Source: Hyphomicrobiaceae bacterium UBA4118
Lineage (GTDB): Bacteria; Pseudomonadota; Alphaproteobacteria; Rhizobiales; Methyloligellaceae
Length of the DNA: 5,868 nucleotides
Direction: 5' to 3'
NCBI GenBank assembly: GCA_002383105.1
Contig: DFXC01000070.1
Coordinates: 1-5,868 of the forward strand
Program-made: the position numbers and the translations under genes
The notes under the pieces: model-generated
The model's input: the letters and a program-made list of their open reading frames with translations, nothing else
Databases searched by the model: none
Told to the model about the DNA's origin: nothing
Part shown: positions 1 to 5,840 of the stretch, in pieces
Layout: each line of letters begins with the position of its first letter
Position numbering within the stretch: the first letter of the stretch is position 1

Positions 1-1
1 G

Positions 2-35
2 GTCTCGTGGGCTCGGAGATGTGTATAAGAGACAG
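2..35 (+). other. Illumina Nextera transposase adapter (non-genomic)
   Basis: This stretch matches, from memory, the complete 34-base Nextera read-2 transposon-end adapter. It includes the 19-base Tn5 mosaic end AGATGTGTATAAGAGACAG at 17-35. It is library-preparation sequence left on the contig end and was never part of the genome. Reading frames through it begin with the artefact peptides MCIRDS and MYKRQ. Genomic sequence can begin at base 36 at the earliest, so the neighbourhood downstream of the fur/mur gene is lost. Confidence 0.97.
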
Positions 36-52
36 CTGCCCCCCCCACCCCC

Positions 53-77
53 CCCCTCCCCCGCAAGGGGGGAGGGG
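53..77. repeat. C/G-rich palindromic hairpin repeat after fur/mur
   Basis: Bases 53-62 (CCCCTCCCCC) pair perfectly with 68-77 around the five-base loop GCAAG, giving a 10-bp stem that includes a central T-A pair. It lies about 50 bases past the fur/mur stop codon, where a transcript from the minus strand would end. No U-tract follows, so it is not a canonical intrinsic terminator. From memory, hairpins of this type (C-run, GCAA, G-run) are common between genes in Hyphomicrobiales genomes. The adjoining C-run at 39-56 touches the adapter, so its exact length may be unreliable. Confidence 0.6.
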
Positions 78-125
78 AGAACAAGCGGAAAGACCAACAA
101 GAAAGCACTTCTCTCATTCAGCTCG

Positions 126-560
126 CTACTTGCCGTTCTTGAGCGGCATGCCGAACAGCTCAAGCCGATGGCCGACCAGGCGGAAGCCAAGCTCCCGCGC
201 CACGCTCTCTTGTAGCCGCTCGATCTGCTCGTTTGAGAACTCGATGACCTCTCCAGTCTTCATGTTGATGAGATGGTCGTGATGGCCATGGCCGGCAGGC
301 TCATAGCGGGCACGGCCGTCGCCGAACTCGTGGCGTTCCAGGATGCCCGCGCCTTCGAAGAGGCGCACGGTGCGGTAGACCGTCGAGAGCGAGATGCGGG
401 GGTCCCGGGCACTCGCCCGCCGATAGACCTCCTCCACGTCGGGATGGTCCTCGGCTTCCGACAGGACCTGGGCGATGGTCCGCCGCTGGCCCGTCATGCG
501 CATGCCCCTTTCGGCGCAGAGACGCTCTAGCCTGGTTTCCGCTGTGGCAACCTTGGGCAT
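126..560 (-). CDS. fur: Fur-family metalloregulator (Fur/Mur type)
   Basis: This encodes a cytoplasmic DNA-binding repressor of 144 residues, a normal length for the Fur family. The N-terminal winged helix spans about residues 8-85, with a recognition helix around SLSTVYRTVRLFE (57-69). The dimerization and metal domain follows, with a histidine-rich HGHHDH stretch (91-96), E107 and H131 as likely ligands. Where E. coli Fur has its C-x2-C structural zinc pair (HHDHLICLDCG), this protein has N99 and T102. The only cysteine is C15, so a structural Zn-Cys site is absent. Alphaproteobacterial Fur orthologues often sense Mn(II) and are called Mur, so the symbol could equally be mur. It is the last gene of the minus-strand cluster, 62 bases after rimI, which leaves room for its own promoter. 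No strong Shine-Dalgarno sequence is visible at this ATG. Family assignment is secure; iron versus manganese specificity is not. Confidence 0.92.
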   Translation of the reverse strand: MPKVATAETRLERLCAERGMRMTGQRRTIAQVLSEAEDHPDVEEVYRRASARDPRISLSTVYRTVRLFEGAGILERHEFGDGRARYEPAGHGHHDHLINMKTGEVIEFSNEQIERLQESVARELGFRLVGHRLELFGMPLKNGK

Positions 561-622
561 GGGTCGCTTATGCCTTGCCGGTCGGTCTGTCGCTAGGGCT
601 CTCCATCATCGGCGGCACGGCC

Positions 623-1087
623 TCAAAGGGCAAGGCTGAAGATCGCGGCGTCGGCGCCATGCTCGTAATAACCGGGGCGCCGTCCGACCGCTTCGGCGCC
701 AAGGGACCGGTAAAGCCCAAGCGCCGCCTCGTTGCCGTCCTCGACCTCGAGGAACAGCCGCTTCCCGCCCGAGCGCCGCAATTCCTGCACGAGAGCGGCG
801 AGGAGCGCTCGCGCCAATCCTAGGCGACGGCGAGCGGGCAGCACCGAGAGCGTCAGCAATTCGGCCTCGTCAGAAGCGGCACGCGCAATGAGGAAGCCTT
901 GCGCCGGCGCGTGCTCACGCGTCGAGGCAATGAGTGTGAGGCAGCCGGGAACGCCAAGGAACTGGGCCATTGCCGCCTCGTCCCAGGCGCGCGCGAAGCA
1001 GCAGACGTGAATGGCGGCAAGGCTCGCAGCGTCTGCGGGAAGTGCCATGCGCACCAAGACGGCTGCGGTCTCGGTCGATCCGGTCAT
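623..1087 (-). CDS. rimI: RimI-type GNAT N-acetyltransferase
   Basis: This is a 154-residue single-domain GNAT protein, the usual size for RimI, which acetylates the N-terminal alanine of ribosomal protein bS18 using acetyl-CoA. The HVCCFARAWDE segment (27-37) corresponds to the family's H-x-x-CF-x-x-PW-x-E region, although the expected proline is alanine here. The acetyl-CoA pyrophosphate loop is RRRLGLA (86-92). LFLEVEDGNEAALGLYRSLG (111-130) supplies the E114 and Y126 typical of RimI. A C-terminal GYY (139-141) also fits. The ATG start overlaps the tsaB stop in an ATGA, so the two genes are probably translationally coupled; tsaB-rimI pairing is widespread in bacteria and supports the name. 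GNAT substrates are hard to predict from sequence alone, so the exact target is inferred from similarity and context. Confidence 0.88.
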   Translation of the reverse strand: MTGSTETAAVLVRMALPADAASLAAIHVCCFARAWDEAAMAQFLGVPGCLTLIASTREHAPAQGFLIARAASDEAELLTLSVLPARRRLGLARALLAALVQELRRSGGKRLFLEVEDGNEAALGLYRSLGAEAVGRRPGYYEHGADAAIFSLAL

Positions 1088-1779
1088 TGGCGACTCGTCG
1101 CCACCATTTGCGGCTGAGGCCTTGCGTCCGGAGGCCGCAAATAGAGCGGCCGCAGGACGGCAAAAATCTCGCCGCTCTCAAGCGCGATCTCGGCGAGGGC
1201 CGCGGCGCTCGGTTGAAGCTCCAGCAGCCGCGCCTCGAGAGGCCGGCCGGCCCGCGCGCCTGCTTCGGCAAGGAGGGCTGCGCCGCTGCCCACGGCACGA
1301 TTTAGGTCGCCCGGAAGCACGGCCACGGCCTCCTCGGGCGCGATCAGGAGCGGGCCTTCGAGCCGCCGCCCCGCAGCGTCATAGAGTCCGAGATAGAGCA
1401 TCCCCCGGCGGGCATCGACGGCGACGGCGAACGGTTTAGGCTCCCAGGCACCGGCCGCAAGCGCATCCTTGGCCATCACTGTCACGCTGTCGGTGCCATA
1501 GAGCTTGGCTCTTGTCGCAAGGGCCAGCCCCCGCGCCGCGGCAATCGCGATCCTGACGCCCGTGAAGCTGCCCGGCCCAACCGTCGCCGCGATCAGATCG
1601 AGGTCGGGGAAGGCGAGGCCCGCTTGTTGCATGACCTCCGCCACCATGGGCATGAGCGCCTCGGCATGGCCGCGGGCCATCTCCTCCTGCCGCGCAAAGA
1701 GGCCGCGCGTGCCGGCATTGGTCCGCAGCACGGCCGCCGAGCAGGCGCCCATGCTCGTGTCGAGCGCTAAGATGTTCAT
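1084..1779 (-). CDS. tsaB: tRNA t6A37 threonylcarbamoyltransferase complex subunit TsaB
   Basis: TsaB is the non-catalytic ASKHA-fold partner of TsaD in the TsaBDE complex, which transfers threonylcarbamoyl to A37 of ANN-decoding tRNAs in the cytoplasm. The protein of 231 residues opens with MNILALDTS, the phosphate-1-type beta strand of the fold. It carries VGPGSFTGVRI (67-77), the family signature, and ends with YLRPPDARPQ, a typical TsaB tail. I chose the ATG at 1779. The longer frame starting at 1860 adds 27 residues that do not resemble TsaB and would overlap the upstream gene. The start lies 10 bases after the rutE-like stop, and the 3' end overlaps rimI by four bases. TsaB is normally essential, so this gene should be functional. 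Confidence 0.93.
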   Translation of the reverse strand: MNILALDTSMGACSAAVLRTNAGTRGLFARQEEMARGHAEALMPMVAEVMQQAGLAFPDLDLIAATVGPGSFTGVRIAIAAARGLALATRAKLYGTDSVTVMAKDALAAGAWEPKPFAVAVDARRGMLYLGLYDAAGRRLEGPLLIAPEEAVAVLPGDLNRAVGSGAALLAEAGARAGRPLEARLLELQPSAAALAEIALESGEIFAVLRPLYLRPPDARPQPQMVATSRQ

Positions 1780-1789
1780 CTGAGGCTTC

Positions 1790-2380
1790 TTAAAGGATGC
1801 GCGCCATCTCGTCGAAGCTGAAGCGTGGCGATCTCGGGAACAGCACGCTCGCGTCGCCATGGCCGAGACTGCACAGGAAGTTCGATTTGATGTTGGTGCC
1901 GGCGAAAAAATCGCGATCGACGCCTTGATTGTCGAAGCCCGACATCGGCCCGCAATCGAGGCCCAGCGCGCGCGCCGCCATGATCAGATAGGCGCCTTGC
2001 AGGGTGCCGTTGCGGAAGGCGGTATCGAAGATCTTCGCTTCGTTGCCCTCGAACCAACTCTTGGCATCGGCGTGCGGGAACAGCTTGGGCAGGTGCTTAT
2101 AGAAATCGAGGTCGTAGCCAACGATGGTGCAGACCGGCGCTTTCATCGTCTTGTCGCGATTGCCTTCCGAGAGGTGTGGCTTCAGCTTCTCCTTGGCCTC
2201 GCGCGACTTCACGAAGAGGAAGCGCGCCGGGCTGCAATTGGCCGATGTCGGCGCCAGCTTTACGAGGTCGACGATCTCATGCAGGAGCGCGTCGGAGACG
2301 TCACCTTCGAACCAAGCGTTGTGGGTGCGCGCCTCGCTGAAGAGCTGGGCGAGGCAAGGCTGGGGTAGCGCGTCCGTCAA
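1790..2380 (-). CDS. rutE: RutE-like malonic semialdehyde reductase / nitroreductase family
   Basis: This 196-residue protein has the same length as E. coli RutE and resembles it along the whole chain: ARTHNAW (17-23), [10 protein letters not shown] (44-53), [11 protein letters not shown] (100-110), [14 protein letters not shown] (120-133) and [11 protein letters not shown] (140-150). RutE belongs to the FMN-dependent nitroreductase superfamily and reduces malonic semialdehyde to 3-hydroxypropionate in uracil breakdown. No other rut gene is nearby. The gene instead sits between nfuA and tsaB, so its physiological substrate may be a different aldehyde, quinone or nitro compound. The start codon is TTG, overlapping the nfuA stop in TTGA, and its translation probably depends on coupling to nfuA. 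Family membership is strong; the symbol reflects similarity rather than pathway evidence. Confidence 0.85.
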   Translation of the reverse strand: MTDALPQPCLAQLFSEARTHNAWFEGDVSDALLHEIVDLVKLAPTSANCSPARFLFVKSREAKEKLKPHLSEGNRDKTMKAPVCTIVGYDLDFYKHLPKLFPHADAKSWFEGNEAKIFDTAFRNGTLQGAYLIMAARALGLDCGPMSGFDNQGVDRDFFAGTNIKSNFLCSLGHGDASVLFPRSPRFSFDEMARIL

Positions 2381-2937
2381 ACCGGGCGGACCTCTTGTAC
2401 TTCGGGAATGAAGTGCCTGAGCAGGTTCTCGATGCCGTGGCGAAGCGTTGCCGTCGAGCTTGGGCAGCCCGAGCAGGCGCCGCGCATATGCAGGAACACC
2501 ACGCCATCCCGATAGCCCTGGAAGGTGATGTCGCCTCCGTCCTGGGCGACGGCGGGGCGCACGCGGGTTTCGAGCAGCTCCTTGATGGTCTTGACCGTCT
2601 CCTCATCCTCAGGCGCGAAGAACTCGCCCGAGGAGCTCTCCGAGCCCGTCGGCTCACCCTCGGTGACGGACTCGCCGGAGAGATAATGCTCCATGATGGC
2701 GCCGAGAATGGCGGGCTTCAAATGCTGCCACTCGCCGTCGCTCTTGGTGACGCTGATGAAGTCTGTGCCGAAGAACACGCCGGTCACGCCGTCGATCTCG
2801 AACAGGCGGGAGGCCAAAGGCGAGTCCTTGCTCTCTGCGGGAGCGAGGAACTCGAGCGTCCCCTGGTCGAGCACAGCGCGCCCCGGAATGAATTTCAGGG
2901 TGGCTGGATTGGGCGTCGCTTCGGTCTGGATAAACAT
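2377..2937 (-). CDS. nfuA: Nfu-type Fe-S cluster scaffold/carrier protein
   Basis: This encodes a cytoplasmic iron-sulfur carrier of 186 residues that receives clusters from the main assembly machinery and passes them to apo-enzymes. It has two domains: an Nfu N-terminal domain (about 2-88, opening [19 protein letters not shown]) and a NifU C-terminal domain (about 113-186). The latter contains GACSGCPSS, whose C155-x2-C158 pair binds a [4Fe-4S] cluster at the dimer interface. A Ser/Glu-rich linker (about 89-112) joins them. This layout matches alphaproteobacterial and mitochondrial NFU1 rather than E. coli NfuA, whose N-terminal domain is A-type-like. A purine-rich GAAGGGG about ten bases upstream of the ATG can serve as ribosome binding site. 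It is the first gene of the minus-strand cluster, downstream of an Irr-box-like palindrome, and its TGA overlaps the TTG start of the next gene. Confidence 0.93.
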   Translation of the reverse strand: MFIQTEATPNPATLKFIPGRAVLDQGTLEFLAPAESKDSPLASRLFEIDGVTGVFFGTDFISVTKSDGEWQHLKPAILGAIMEHYLSGESVTEGEPTGSESSSGEFFAPEDEETVKTIKELLETRVRPAVAQDGGDITFQGYRDGVVFLHMRGACSGCPSSTATLRHGIENLLRHFIPEVQEVRPV

Positions 2938-2990
2938 GGTGGGTGCCCCTTCGGCTCCTAACGCGCGAGCCTGGCAAAGGTCGCACGCAG

Positions 2991-3007
2991 CTTAGAACGG
3001 TTCTAGA
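2991..3007. promoter_or_regulatory. Predicted Irr box (iron control element) upstream of nfuA
   Basis: The 17-base site reads CTTAGAACGGTTCTAGA and contains a perfect 13-base palindrome, TAGAACGGTTCTA (2993-3005). As I recall it, the iron control element recognised by the Fur-family regulator Irr in Hyphomicrobiales is TTTAGAA-N3-TTCTAAA. The site matches at 12 of the 14 specified positions, differing at the first base and at the G at 3006. It is centred 62 bases upstream of the nfuA ATG, where it could overlap or adjoin the promoter. Irr is known to control Fe-S assembly genes in this order. The direction of control (repression or activation) cannot be read from the sequence. The site is about 150 bases from the divergent TPR gene and could influence that too. 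Confidence 0.62.
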
Positions 3008-3052
3008 GCATACTTGGCTTCAAACGGCCCAAAGTCAAGGCTGCGAGCGAGA

Positions 3053-3081
3053 CTGACGCATACCGTGAGCCGCGCTAAAAA
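3053..3081 (+). promoter_or_regulatory. Possible sigma70-type promoter for the DUF1036/TPR gene
   Basis: CTGACG (3053-3058) and TAAAAA (3076-3081) are separated by 17 bases. They resemble TTGACA and TATAAT boxes with optimal spacing, about 70 bases before the chosen ATG at 3151. This AT-rich patch stands out in an otherwise GC-rich intergenic region. The match is imperfect, and such hexamers are easily found by chance. Confidence 0.3.
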
Positions 3082-3150
3082 TGCTACGGTCAGGTTGTGT
3101 GTTACCGGCCGTCGGCAGGCAATGGGCTGTTGTGCCGCGTGGGAGCATCA

Positions 3151-4449
3151 ATGCGCTTCTTGTTGGCTTTGCTACTTCTCGCTATGTCGGGCTCGCAGGC
3201 GTTGGCGGCCATCAAATTCTGCAACAATTTCGAGCACCAGGTCCAGTTCGCGGTCGCGTTTCAGGACCAGGGCGGCTGGGTCTCGGAGGGCTGGATCAGC
3301 GTCGCGCCGAACGCCTGCCAGACCGACAGCAAACACGCCGACCTCACCGAATTCTATTGGCGCGGGGAGACCGACTGGATCAAGACCAAGGGCGGCCGAA
3401 CGCAGTGGTCATGGGGCAAGGACCGCCAGTTCAGCGTCAAGGACGGTTCCTTCGCGTTCAAAAATTCCGATCAAAAGCTCAAGGGCGCTCACCTCGTTGG
3501 CTTCATAGGACCGGTGAAAATCAATGCGCCATCGATCGCGGTGACGCTCACCATTGTCGATGCCAAAGGCACGATGACGGAGATCGCGAGCGAAGCCGCC
3601 TCCGTGCAATCCGACCCCGACTATCAAGCGTGCCAGAACGCCTCAGGCGACGAAGCGTTGGCAGCCTGCGACCGGGCTATCGGCTCGGGCAAATTCAGCG
3701 AGAAGCTGCTGGCCAATCTGCATCTCAATCGCGGCGTCGAGCGCGAAGCCAAGAAGGACCTCGACGGTGCGCTCGCGGACTACGAGGAAGCGATCCGCAT
3801 CGATGCTACCGGGGCTCTGGGATACGCGAACCGCGCCGGCATTCGCTACAAGAAGGAGGAATACGACGCCGCCATTCCGGACCTCGACAAGGCCATCGAG
3901 CTCGATCCCAACTACCTCAGGGCCTACATGGACCGCGGGGATGCTTACCGCGAGAAAGGCGACCTGAGCAAAGCCATGGAGGACTACAAGAAGGCGCTCA
4001 CCCTCAATCCAAGCGACGAGCGGAAAGCGAGAATCGAGAACGCCCTTTCCAACGCCTATGTCGATCGGGGCGTCGACCAGAAAGAGGCAAGTGCGGAGCT
4101 TGCCGATTATGACGAGGCGCTGCGGATCAACGCGAACAACGTTGTCGGCCTCAATAACCGGGGCGCGGTCTATACTTTGAAGGGAGAGTACGACAAGGCC
4201 ATCCAGGATCTGGACCTGGCCATCAAGCTGAAGCCCGATTACGCCCGGGCCATTCGTAACCGCGGCGACGCTTACCGGGCCAAGGGTGATCGGGATCGCG
4301 CCATCGCCGATTACAAGCAGGCGCTCTCGCTCAACCCGAACGATGCTCTGAAAGAGGACATCGAGAAGGCGCTTGCCGAGCTCAAACCGGGCGCCAAGCC
4401 AGATGCGCCCAATGGCGCCGCACCCAAGCCAGATGGCGCCACGCCCTGA
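3151..4449 (+). CDS. Exported DUF1036-like and TPR repeat protein
   Basis: This encodes a predicted periplasmic or secreted protein of 432 residues. I chose the ATG at 3151 because it gives a clean signal peptide (MRFLLALLLLAMSGSQALA, 1-19) and follows GGGAG five bases upstream; the longer frame from 3097 would bury this signal. Residues about 20-135 look like DUF1036: IKFCNNFEHQVQFAVAF, GGWVSEGWISVAP, with C24 and C56. A short CQNASGDEALAACDRAI motif (161-177, C161 and C173) precedes the TPRs. Six TPR-like units follow to about 410, ending in NP-type caps (LDPNY, LNPSD, LKPDY, LNPND). They form two copies of a three-TPR module, 194-305 and 306-410. The tail (411-432) is rich in Pro, Ala and Gly. 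TPRs act as protein-protein scaffolds, and the cysteine pairs could form disulfides in the periplasm. No specific function or partner is recognisable. No clear terminator follows. Confidence 0.85.
   Translation: MRFLLALLLLAMSGSQALAAIKFCNNFEHQVQFAVAFQDQGGWVSEGWISVAPNACQTDSKHADLTEFYWRGETDWIKTKGGRTQWSWGKDRQFSVKDGSFAFKNSDQKLKGAHLVGFIGPVKINAPSIAVTLTIVDAKGTMTEIASEAASVQSDPDYQACQNASGDEALAACDRAIGSGKFSEKLLANLHLNRGVEREAKKDLDGALADYEEAIRIDATGALGYANRAGIRYKKEEYDAAIPDLDKAIELDPNYLRAYMDRGDAYREKGDLSKAMEDYKKALTLNPSDERKARIENALSNAYVDRGVDQKEASAELADYDEALRINANNVVGLNNRGAVYTLKGEYDKAIQDLDLAIKLKPDYARAIRNRGDAYRAKGDRDRAIADYKQALSLNPNDALKEDIEKALAELKPGAKPDAPNGAAPKPDGATP
3730..4380 (+). repeat. Tandem duplication of a three-TPR module within the gene
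   Basis: Residues 194-305 (bases 3730-4065) and 306-410 (bases 4066-4380) align in order. Paired landmarks are RGVEREAKKD/RGVDQKEASA, EYDAAIPDLDKAIELDPNY/EYDKAIQDLDLAIKLKPDY, RGDAYREKGDLSKAMEDYKK/RGDAYRAKGDRDRAIADYKQ and ARIENAL/EDIEKAL. Similarity extends over three consecutive TPRs plus the short helix that ends each block. That points to duplication of a whole block rather than the general likeness of TPRs. The second copy is slightly shorter in its first TPR. Confidence 0.7.
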
Positions 4450-4458
4450 GCGGGGTCG

Positions 4459-4575
4459 TCATGCCAGCGCCAGGATCTCCTCGATGCCCAGCGGCATGGG
4501 CCGAGACGAGCGGCCCCGGACCCGACGGGTCCTTCGTGGCGCCGAGCACGAGCACGCTTATATCCTCGTCTTCGC
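4459..4575 (-). pseudogene. Decayed 3' end of a universal stress protein gene
   Basis: This is a remnant paralogue of the last part of the USP gene at 5233-5793. Bases 4466-4485 are identical to 5240-5259, and 4502-4566 match 5326-5390 at 60 of 65 positions. Between these blocks the remnant has 16 bases where the intact gene has 66. The net loss of 50 shifts the frame and removes roughly residues 157-174, including the last core beta strand (FAVPITVVPG). Readable protein before the break is EDISVLVLGATKDPSGPGPLVS, against QDIGVLVLGASKDPSGPGPLVS in the intact protein. Homology reaches exactly the TGA stop (4459-4461) and fades beyond about 4575. The 5' three quarters of the gene is missing, and the space to 4654 holds nothing recognisable apart from a short GC-rich hairpin. 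It cannot encode a functional USP. Confidence 0.8.
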
Positions 4576-4654
4576 CAAGTCGGCGGGGCGCCGCCGCTTG
4601 TTGGCAGGGCTCAGGGGTTGTACCTTAGGATTGTAACAACTTGGCGAACACGTC

Positions 4655-5285
4655 ATGGCACGCAAAGGAATCAAGGCTCGCGCCACTTCACGCAAAGCGG
4701 TCAAGGCTCAATCCGATTACAGTCTCTTCAAGGCACTTGCCCCGCGCATGATGCGCGACCTGATGCGCGATTTTTCACCACTGGCGGATTTTCAAGCGGC
4801 AGGTGCCGTTGGCAATGGTGGTGGTGAGAGTGGCGGCTTCACGCAGATCCAGGAGAAGAACCCAACCGTACCAGGATCGAAGGGCGGCTATGGGTTCTTT
4901 CAATGGACGGGAATGGGCTCTGTCGCAAAGCCCGGCCGGCGTCGTGTTTTCGAAAATCTCCTGAAGGCGATGAGGCTCGGACCCGACAGCTATGACGCGA
5001 ATTATGAGATGCTAAAAGGCGAGCTGAAGACTTCCGAGAAAGCGACCATACCCCAAGCTCCGTACCGCCAAGAACCTCGACGAAGCCACTCTGTTCTTCA
5101 TGATTGCTTTCGAGCGACCGGGCAACCCGCACTTAGAAGGGCGGATCGAATGGTCCAGGATGGCGCTTGCCGCCTACGCGGCGGAAGAGAAGAAGATCGC
5201 CAAGGATCCGCCAATCGTTGCCAAGTTGGCCATCACGCGAGCGCCAGGATCTCCTCGATACCGAGGCAACCCGGCACCACGGTAA
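4655..5285 (+). pseudogene. Phage-tail-lysozyme-like protein, frameshifted
   Basis: This is a predicted muralytic (peptidoglycan-cleaving) protein of the phage tail lysozyme type, broken into two frames. The first part, from ATG 4655, has a basic N-terminus without a signal peptide. It then has GAVGNGGGESGGF (50-62) with E58 as the likely catalytic acid, GGYGFFQWTG (77-86), and GRRRVFENL (94-102). After about residue 133 the sense continues one frame over: PKLRTAKNLDEATLFFMIAFERPGNP, then GRIEWSRMALAAYAAEEKK, typical of the end of this domain. Removing one C from CCCC (5051-5054) joins them into 209 residues ending at TAA 5285. The last 17 or so residues are antisense to the USP gene, so the original C-terminus was probably lost. 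No strong ribosome binding site precedes the ATG. The extra base may be a real mutation or a homopolymer error. Confidence 0.72.
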
Positions 5286-5793
5286 TGGGGACCGCGAAAG
5301 TTCCGGCATGCCTGCCGACAAGGGTCGAGACGAGCGGCCCCGGGCCCGACGGGTCCTTTGAGGCGCCGAGCACGAGCACGCCGATATCCTGGTCCTCCTC
5401 GATCAGCTTGGTGATCTCCTCCGCCTTCATGCCTTCGCGCACGATCTCCTCTGGCGCGAGGCCCTCGAAGCCCATGGCCCTGAGCTTGAGGCCGAACAGG
5501 CGGAACACGGCCTTGGCCTTGCTGTGTCCTTCCTCGCGCGCGATCTCTTCGACGCCGAGCCACTGAAAATCGACGCCGGGCTCGATGACGTAGAGGAGCG
5601 CAAGTTGCCCTAACGTGCGCTGCGCCCGGCTTGCCGCATAAGCAAGCGCGCTCTCGCATTCAGGGGTCTCGTCGACGACGACGAGGAATTTGCGCTTATG
5701 CCCCTCGGCGAAGATTTTTCGCAACTTGCGAAGCTTCGCCGCTTCGGCAGCAGGGGCCTTCTTGGTCTCGGCAGGCTGCTTTTTCTTGACCAT
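5233..5793 (-). CDS. Universal stress protein (UspA family)
   Basis: This is a cytoplasmic single-domain USP of 186 residues, slightly longer than the typical 140-160 because of a Lys/Ala-rich N-terminal extension (1-34). The alpha/beta fold begins at KFLVVVDETPECESALAYAASRA (35-57), with the acidic residue D41 at the usual nucleotide position. It continues through LALLYVIEP (64-72), EEDQDIGVLVLGASKDPSG (132-150) and ends in FAVPITVVPG (166-175). The canonical ATP loop G-x2-G-x9-G-S/T is not clearly present: after VLGAS comes KDPSGPGPLVSTLVGR, which is Pro/Gly-rich and irregular, so ATP binding is uncertain. No strong Shine-Dalgarno sequence precedes the ATG. The 3' end overlaps the convergent lysozyme frame by 53 bases. 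A degraded copy of the same 3' end lies at 4459-4575. The biological role of this USP subgroup is not evident from the sequence. Confidence 0.88.
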   Translation of the reverse strand: MVKKKQPAETKKAPAAEAAKLRKLRKIFAEGHKRKFLVVVDETPECESALAYAASRAQRTLGQLALLYVIEPGVDFQWLGVEEIAREEGHSKAKAVFRLFGLKLRAMGFEGLAPEEIVREGMKAEEITKLIEEDQDIGVLVLGASKDPSGPGPLVSTLVGRHAGTFAVPITVVPGCLGIEEILALA

Positions 5794-5840
5794 GCGGGCA
5801 TGCTGCCATCACTCCGCGTCGCCAACAAGGAGGGTGGCTG

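Noticed and set aside
7..282. Plus-strand open frames beginning in the first 35 bases (MGSEMCIRDS..., MYKRQ...)
   Set aside because: Their starts are translated adapter sequence, and the rest is antisense to the fur/mur gene.
1780..1860. Longer start for tsaB adding 27 N-terminal residues
   Set aside because: The added residues do not resemble TsaB and would overlap the rutE-like gene by about 70 bases; MNILALDTS at 1779 is the family's normal N-terminus.
2395..2961. 188-residue plus-strand open frame
   Set aside because: It is antisense to nfuA, which has clear domains and a CSGC motif; long shadow frames are expected at this GC content.
3097..3150. Upstream ATG extending the TPR protein by 18 residues
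   Set aside because: It would place polar residues before the signal peptide, while the ATG at 3151 has a well-spaced GGGAG.
3081..4112. 343-residue plus-strand frame inside the TPR gene
   Set aside because: It is Arg/Gly-rich with no recognisable domain, and the overlapping frame from 3151 has a signal peptide and TPRs.
4581..4596. CGGCGG/CCGCCG hairpin as a terminator for the TPR gene
   Set aside because: The stem is only 6 bp, there is no U-tract, and it lies over 130 bases past the stop codon; it is easily due to GC content.
5100..5285. Separate 61-residue gene starting at 5100
   Set aside because: In-frame sense continues upstream to the frameshift and completes the lysozyme domain, so it is the second half of that broken gene.
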